Positions 58,350 through 64,000 of a stretch of 64,000 bases of DNA are shown piece after piece; the stretch's first letter is position 1; each line of letters opens with the position of its first letter. Position numbers and translations under genes: made by a program. The stretch covers positions 59,920 to 123,919 of the forward strand of contig QANT01005748.1 of the NCBI GenBank assembly GCA_003254885.1. Reading direction: 5' to 3'. Source of the stretch: Purshia tridentata. Lineage: Eukaryota > Streptophyta > Magnoliopsida > Rosales > Rosaceae. Below the pieces are notes generated by a model. The model made no database searches. It worked only from the letters and a program-made list of their open reading frames with translations, and was not told where the DNA came from.

Positions 58350-60225
58350 TGTCGTATGCTTTATTAGAGCCAAAATAAAGTGTTAAAATCAGAGCTCTAA
58401 TTTATGCGCAAGTGCACGAGTCGAGAAGTAGCAAGACGTGCAAATAACGAGGTCGATCCCTCAGAGAAGAGTATTGATGTATAAATTACCACTCTAACTA
58501 ATTTCAATTAAATCACACACTACTCACACACACGATCAGGGGCTTTAAAAAGGTTTAGTAAACTAATAAAATTAACGTGCAAGAAAGTAGACAAAAATCA
58601 ATATAATAAAAGCACTAGGGTTTAGATTCCACCACGTAGCACACTACCTTCCATTCCTACGGATTCTATCCAATCAATAACATGTATGTTCATAAAGTCT
58701 GACTACCAAAAGCTTTGGCTATTTCCTTTTGCATTAATTATACCTTCCTTATGCATGTACTAAGAGCTTATCGGGCCTACCGTAGCAAGTTAACATGCAT
58801 TTTCCTAGATAAACTAGGGAAATCCCATACTCAAGAGTCATTAAGTTCTATGAAGATGTCAAACACACAGACCACCTTTCCAAAACAATGTACACGGTGC
58901 AAATCTATGATCTCTTCACCCAAAGATGGGTTCTTAGGCTATCTCCCTGTTGCCTATTGAAATTATCATCCTTTCGAGCTTATTTAATTTCACAACATAA
59001 TCTAGATGCATTAAACCTAAGGTGATCAGTCAAAAGGGACATACAAATAGAATCAATTTAAACAGAGATCCAAGATTTATAAACATACATGTATTGAACT
59101 TCAACAATCCATAAGAAAATTAGGTAGCATGAGTAGGGCTTCATCCTAGCCCTAGCTGTAAATTTAGCTAGACATACTTAACAATAAAAGCCTCAAAAAC
59201 ATAATTAAAACTAAGAAAATAGAGAAGGAAAAAGGGAAGCAAGCCGTGGGTAGCAAGATAGAGCAGCGGCGGCGGCTGGGCAGCAGTGGTGACGTTGTCA
59301 CGGTATCAAGGGCAACAGCTCTTCTTCCATGGGCGGCGTCAGCAAGGTCACAGCAAGACCAAGCTTCCTCCCCCCTTGGTTGGCTGAATTCCCCTCTCTT
59401 CTCTCTCTCTCTAAATTCTGAATTTCTATGCAAAAGTTAATCCCCAAATTCTGAAGCATAATGGGGTTTATATAGGGAGGCTTTCCTTAGAGAAGAGGGA
59501 AAAGGAAAGTACTGAAAATCAGGGTTTGGAGGCTAGGTATTTGTGGCAACCCTAGGGCCTTTGCCCATAAGCACACGCAGCTGCCCCTAGGGTTTTTAAT
59601 CCCTTGGGCTTGCGGCACTTAAGCCCACTCCCCCTTGTGCATGCCTCTGTACTGATCCACTTGACTCTTGGTCCAATTGACTTCATAAAAGGTGACCCAC
59701 TACTCTTTTGAAGCTTCTAGAACACTTTCCTTCATATTTCATAATTCTCCTACGAAATGATTTCACTAGGGTTTTGCTTTCCTAGTTCAACTAGGATTTA
59801 CCTTTCCTAGTCCAACTAGGGTTAGGTTTTCCTAGTCAAACTAGGATTCCTCATTTTTGACCTTGGACACTGATGGTAGCTTTCCTAGTTCAACTAGGAT
59901 TTACCTTTCCTAGACCAACTAGGGTTAGGTTTTCCTAGTCAAACAAGGATTCCTCATTTTTGACCTTGGACACTGATGGTTTTCCTGGTCTGTGTAGGAT
60001 TCCTTGTTTAAGTAGGATTTAAGCTCTCCTAGTTCCAACAGGATTTCTTCAGTTTCCTTGCTTGATTAGGAAAAGTCCGAAAATTGCTCTTTTGGCTTCT
60101 TTTTCCTCATTTGCTCCAGAATACCAACAAAATGCTAAATCAAAGCAAAAACACAAAACGCCAAGTTCTAGCGTTCTAGGTTAATGAGTTAGCACAAGAA
60201 AGTGTGCAAAAATGCACAATTAACA
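58350..60225 (-). repeat. Athila 5' LTR
   Basis: 1,876 bp. On - it starts TGTTAATTGTGCATTTTTGC and ends CATACGACA. A 104-bp segment is tandemly duplicated (units from about 59,775 and 59,879), which accounts for most of the length difference from the 3' LTR. TATATAAAC is at 59,465-59,474. CCTAGTT/AACTAGG palindromes occupy about 59,770-60,050. It is immediately followed by the CTAGC target duplication. Confidence 0.9.
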
Positions 60226-61154
60226 CTAGCACGCTAATCGAGAACGGGCCACGTTTTGATGCAATTTAGACAAAAGTGGATTGACTATGCACCGAAATGA
60301 TGTATTCGTTACTTCTAAACCCGAAATGGGCTTCTTTAGGGCGAGAATGCTCTTCCAAGCGTGAGAAAGTGCTTCCCCATGTGTTTCTTGTCAACCGAGC
60401 ACGTTTTGTACAACTTCAACCAAATTGAACTAAGTGTGCACCGAAATGATGTATTCGTGCATTCTTAGGGCCTAAATTGTTTCTTTAGTTTTAGCACACT
60501 AATATCTAGAGATGAGGAAGCACTTTCTCATGTCTTTCTTGCCAACCAAAAAAGTTTTGGTGCAATATGGACGAATTTGGACCAAGGATGCACCAAAATG
60601 ATGTTTTCGTGCATTCCTAACACCTCAAGTGGTTCTTTTGGGCTAGCACGCTAATTGAGATATGAGAAAGGGACTTCTTACTGTCTTTCTTGCCAACTGT
60701 GCACGTTTTGATGCAATTTAAACGAAAGTGGACTGAGTATGCAGAGAAATGATGTTTTCGATACTTCTAAACACGAAATGTGCTTCTTTAGGGCGAGAAT
60801 GCTCTTCCAAGCATGCGAAAGTGCTTCTCCATGTGTTTCTTGTCAACCGAGCAAGTTTTCGTACAACTTGAACCAAATTGGACTAAGTGTGCATCAAAAT
60901 GATGTATTCGTGCATTCATATGGCATAAAGTGTTTCTTTAGTGTTAGCACACTAATATCGAGACATGAGAAAGTGCTTACTCATGTCTTTCTTGCCAACC
61001 AAGAAATTTTTGGTGCAATATGGATGAATTTGGACCCAGGATGCACTGAAATGATGTTTTCGTGCATTCCTAACACCTAAAGTGGTTCTTTTGGGCAAGA
61101 ACGCTAATCAAGGCATGAGAAGGTGCTTCTCAATGTCTTTCTAGTCAATAGGGC
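60226..61154 (-). repeat. Satellite array, ~150-bp monomer, - orientation
   Basis: About six monomers. The TGATGTTTTCGTTAC-like type is near 60,298 and 60,750. The first monomer has lost part of its dyad region (CTAGCACGCTAATCGAGAAC then CACGTTTTG). It ends GGGC at 61,154 against a new LTR start. Confidence 0.9.
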
Positions 61155-64000
61155 TGAGAGGACCCTTCCCGAATTCATCCCTGGAAGTCGGAGTGATCCT
61201 GCGGGAATCCAATATCAAGGAAAATCCTATCGAAAATTCGGCAGAACCTCTCCTGAAATTGGACTAACCCTTTCTCCACGAAGACCTGCAAAAACACTTC
61301 TAAGCACCATAGCTCCTCTACCACAACCAAAGGGGTCTCCGACCCAAAATTTCAAAACCAATAATTAACTATTCAAAAGATTATCAGGGTTGGCTACAGA
61401 ATTTTACTAAGAAACTGAGTTAAACAAGGGTAACTAATCACCTATAAACTACACTAGCTAACTAGATTGCCTCGACGTCCTTGGCACGACCGTTCCACCA
61501 CTACAACCTAGGGAGAAAATTAAAATAACAACAAAGATAAAGCTAATGAGTTAACTCAGTGAGCGAACATAAATCAAAATAAATATTAATAAACCTTTAC
61601 TTTCAAGTTTCCCTAAAATTTCTCAAACTTTCTTTAAAATCCCCGAGTTTCAAATCACTTTCATAAAATTCATTGAAAACTCTATAAGTAAATCAATACT
61701 TTAAAATTCACTTTGAGATTTTCTGGGAAAAATATTTAAAATTAATCAAACTGACAAACATCAAACAGAACTGGAAGTTTATACTCTTTGAAATATTCTT
61801 ATGAAACTGATTTAATAACAAAAACGCTCACCCAATAGTTACCCACCGAACCTGCCGTACATGCGCAGGGCCCACGACTTGTCGTCCGCATGCAGGGCCA
61901 ATAACCTGCCGTACATGCGCAAGGCTCACAACCTGCCATACGCATGCAGGGCCAATAATCTTGCCGTACATGTGCAGAGCCAGGGTCTGTCATACACATG
62001 CAGGGCCAAATTACCTGCCATACATGCACGCAGGGCCACCCCCAAAGGGCAAGGCATCCCGACACACAACCCAAAGCATATGTGTGTGCCGTGATAGGTC
62101 CCAAAGACCTATATAATTTGATAATCTGAAGGGTACTGCGAAGGGTGGTTTGAAAATCCTTTTCTTCAGAACTTCTTTTCTCAAGATATAAAATACTTAA
62201 AATTTCTCAAAAACCATGACTAGTAAACCTTTGGCACAAAACCGTATTGAAATGCAGTCTTTTCTCAAACTCAAACATGAAAACATTTTGAATTAGCAGA
62301 GCCAGGGTCTGTCATACACATGCAGGGCCAAATTACCTGCCATACGTGCACGCAGGGCCACCCCCAAAGGGCAAGGCATCCCGACACACAACCCAAAGCA
62401 TATGTGTGTGCCGTGATGGGTCCCAAAGACCTATATAATTTGATAATCTGAAGGGTACTGCGAAGGGTGGTTTGAAAATCCTTTTCTTCAGAACTTCTTT
62501 TCTCAAGATATAAAATACTTAAAATTTCTCAAAAACCATGACTAGTAAACCTTTGGCACAAAACCTATTGAAATCCAGTCTTTTCTCAAACTCAAACATG
62601 AAAACATTTTGAATTCCTTTTTGTCTTGCCAAAGCATGAAATCCAGTATAACAAATTTCATCCCAACATCTAAGTCAAACTTCTATAAGAAATCTGTAAA
62701 CTAAACTTGCGAACCAAATAATACTTCTAATTTAAATAAATCAGAGCTCAAATAAACTCAACTAAAAATATGAATTAAATAATAAAATCCATAAACAATT
62801 CATAACAAAGTTTAGGAANAATTCATAAAGAATTTATAAACAAAGTTTAGGAAATGAAGTCCACTCACAGAGGTAGCCTAGCTTTGGTCTCCGGCTGGAT
62901 CGTCTCTAGGCTCGGGAACGTCGCCTAACACAAGAACGACAATACGTTAGAATACTATTCAATTTACGATCGTAAAAACACAAGTGCACGTTCTAGGCCT
63001 TACGCTCCAAAATCTATATTTAACTATAGACCAATTTATTTTCCGTCTCGACTCAAAACCCGTGCCACTAGCTTATTTTCATCCGGTAATTTCCTCAATT
63101 AACTCCATTCTACCTAACTTGACCGAGGATCGTCCGGGTGTCGTTTCGACAATCCAAAAAGTGTTCAATTTCGCCCTAAACTCACCATTTCTCCAATTTC
63201 CTTCAAACTAACTATTCTCAACCTCAATAGATCGTTCTTAAAGGTGAAAATTACGCCCAATTTCAATTAAATCACCATAAAAACCTTAAATTTCTAGAAA
63301 TCCCGAAATGGGCATAATACTTTCAATTTCCTCAATAATTTCCCAAATTTCTCGTTCCAAACTTCGATTAGCAGTTTCTAATGACGGAAATTACCTAAAA
63401 CACCTAACAATTTGATTCAATTTCAAAAACCCAAGCTAAACCCGAAAATAGCCTATAATCTCCCAAATTCAATTCTATGCAAACTCTCCAAATTAAACTA
63501 CCAAACCATAGGGGAACGAAAGACCATGAAAAGGGGAAGAAAACCCACCTAAAATCACGGCAAACAAAGGCTGGAAGCGACCGGAATCGACGAACAAGTG
63601 GCGGCGGGCTGGGTGCTTTTCCGGCGTCGTTTCGCGTTGAAGGAAGGCTGGCTGTAGTGGGGGAGCTCGGGGTGGCTGGCCGGCGGCTGGGGAGTGATTC
63701 TCGGCCAGTCCCGTCGCCTACCGTCGCCGAAGATGGCTGGAGCTGGAAGCTCCAGTCACGCGCAGGTGAGAGAGAGATCAGGAGAGAGAGGAAAGGGCTG
63801 GGGGCGGCGTGAGCTTGCTATCGGCAACTGGGGGCGTCACCGGTGGTCTAGGTGGCTGGAAAAGGGGGCTGGGGGGTCGCACAGGGGAGAGAGGAAAGGA
63901 AGAATGGGCTGGGGTGCTGCTGCCTTCGCGTGGAGAGGGGAGAAGGGAGAGAAATAGAGAGAGAAGAATATTCCAGAATTTTCTGGAATATTAAATGCCA
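61155..64000. mobile_element. LTR-like element, Tekay-like, running off the window
   Basis: It starts TGAGAGGACCCTTCCC inside a satellite monomer. It shares with 22,491-25,349 the GCAGGGC minisatellite block (61,851-62,045) and the block CCCCCAAAGGGC to GGTCCCAAAGACC (about 62,039-62,111). It ends in a GC-rich purine-rich stretch (63,560-63,960) like the one at 24,270-25,050. No gag or pol is visible in the part seen. The other end and the target duplication lie outside the window. Confidence 0.65.
61976..62616. repeat. 323-bp tandem duplication inside LTR-like element
   Basis: Two copies, from 61,976 and 62,299, begin AGAGCCAGGGTCTGTCATAC and end near ACATTTTGAATT. They differ at only a few positions, so the duplication is recent relative to the element. 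Confidence 0.9.

Larger units (their letters stand above)
49453..60225 (-). mobile_element. Athila-type Ty3/gypsy retrotransposon, nearly complete
   Basis: A 10.8-kb element with 3' LTR (49,453-51,240), polypurine tract, 3' untranslated region, integrase, RNase H, RT, protease, linker, Gag, primer site and 5' LTR (58,350-60,225), all on -. Both flanks carry CTAGC (49,448-49,452 and 60,226-60,230) in satellite sequence, a perfect 5-bp duplication. The Asp-tRNA-type primer site and the motif style (protease DLGAS, RT FMDD) fit Athila. The pol frame is broken by stops and frameshifts, and I see no envelope-like ORF. Confidence 0.92.

Noticed and set aside
1-64000. tRNA or rRNA genes
   Set aside because: The only tRNA-like matches are the retroelement primer complements (7,220; 22,252; 58,330). 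No tRNA-length structure or rRNA sequence was recognised by eye.

Overview
This window is repeat-dense nuclear DNA from a flowering plant, probably a dicot and probably from a centromeric or pericentromeric block. I see no ordinary host gene. The background is a tandem satellite with a monomer of about 150 bp, which fills roughly 19 kb in seven pieces. Nearly everything else is a mobile or viral element inserted into that satellite. The evidence for a plant is an endogenous pararetrovirus (Caulimoviridae), Athila-type Ty3/gypsy elements with an Asp-tRNA-type primer site, a CACTA transposon with an Ulp1-like protease gene, and copia-like and Tekay-like LTRs. The species cannot be named from the sequence.

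Layout. 1-492: satellite, + orientation. 493-13,070: a scrambled cluster of decayed pararetrovirus copies coding on the - strand (movement protein, capsid, protease, RT/RNase H, ORF2, promoter, primer site), interrupted at 5,151-5,651 by the 5' end of a CACTA element. 13,071-19,121: satellite, + orientation, with a higher-order repeat of about 1.64 kb. 19,122-22,370: Athila-like gag-protease remnant without pol. 22,371-22,490: a small LTR-end and satellite patch. 22,491-25,349: a 2.86-kb LTR-like element with a perfect 5-bp target duplication. From 22,434 onward the satellite lies in the - orientation. 25,350-28,452: satellite. 28,453-35,372: LTR element on + with no gag-pol and a nested copia-like LTR. 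35,373-40,303: satellite. 40,304-45,870: 5'-truncated CACTA element with a multi-exon transposase/Ulp1 pseudogene. 45,871-49,452: satellite. 49,453-60,225: a nearly complete 10.8-kb Athila element on - with both LTRs and target duplication CTAGC. 60,226-61,154: satellite. 61,155-64,000: a Tekay-like LTR or non-autonomous element running off the window.

How the parts relate. The satellite is the host of repeated insertions. Where target sites can be read, insertions lie inside monomers, and two of them fall at the same short dyad (TTAGC/GCTAA). The monomer carries several adjacent inverted repeats, a property described for centromeric satellites in other organisms. The virus cluster is broken by nonsense codons, frameshifts, deletions and rearrangements, and is read here as a relic. 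The points most worth a second look are the tiled dyads and higher-order structure of the satellite, the satellite strand switch, a viral promoter copy facing into the satellite, the viral ORF1/ORF2 arrangement separated by a single in-frame stop, and elements that lost pol or gag-pol at the same conserved motif. Single N bases at 1,433, 5,652, 19,744 and 62,819 warn that some junctions could be assembly joins.
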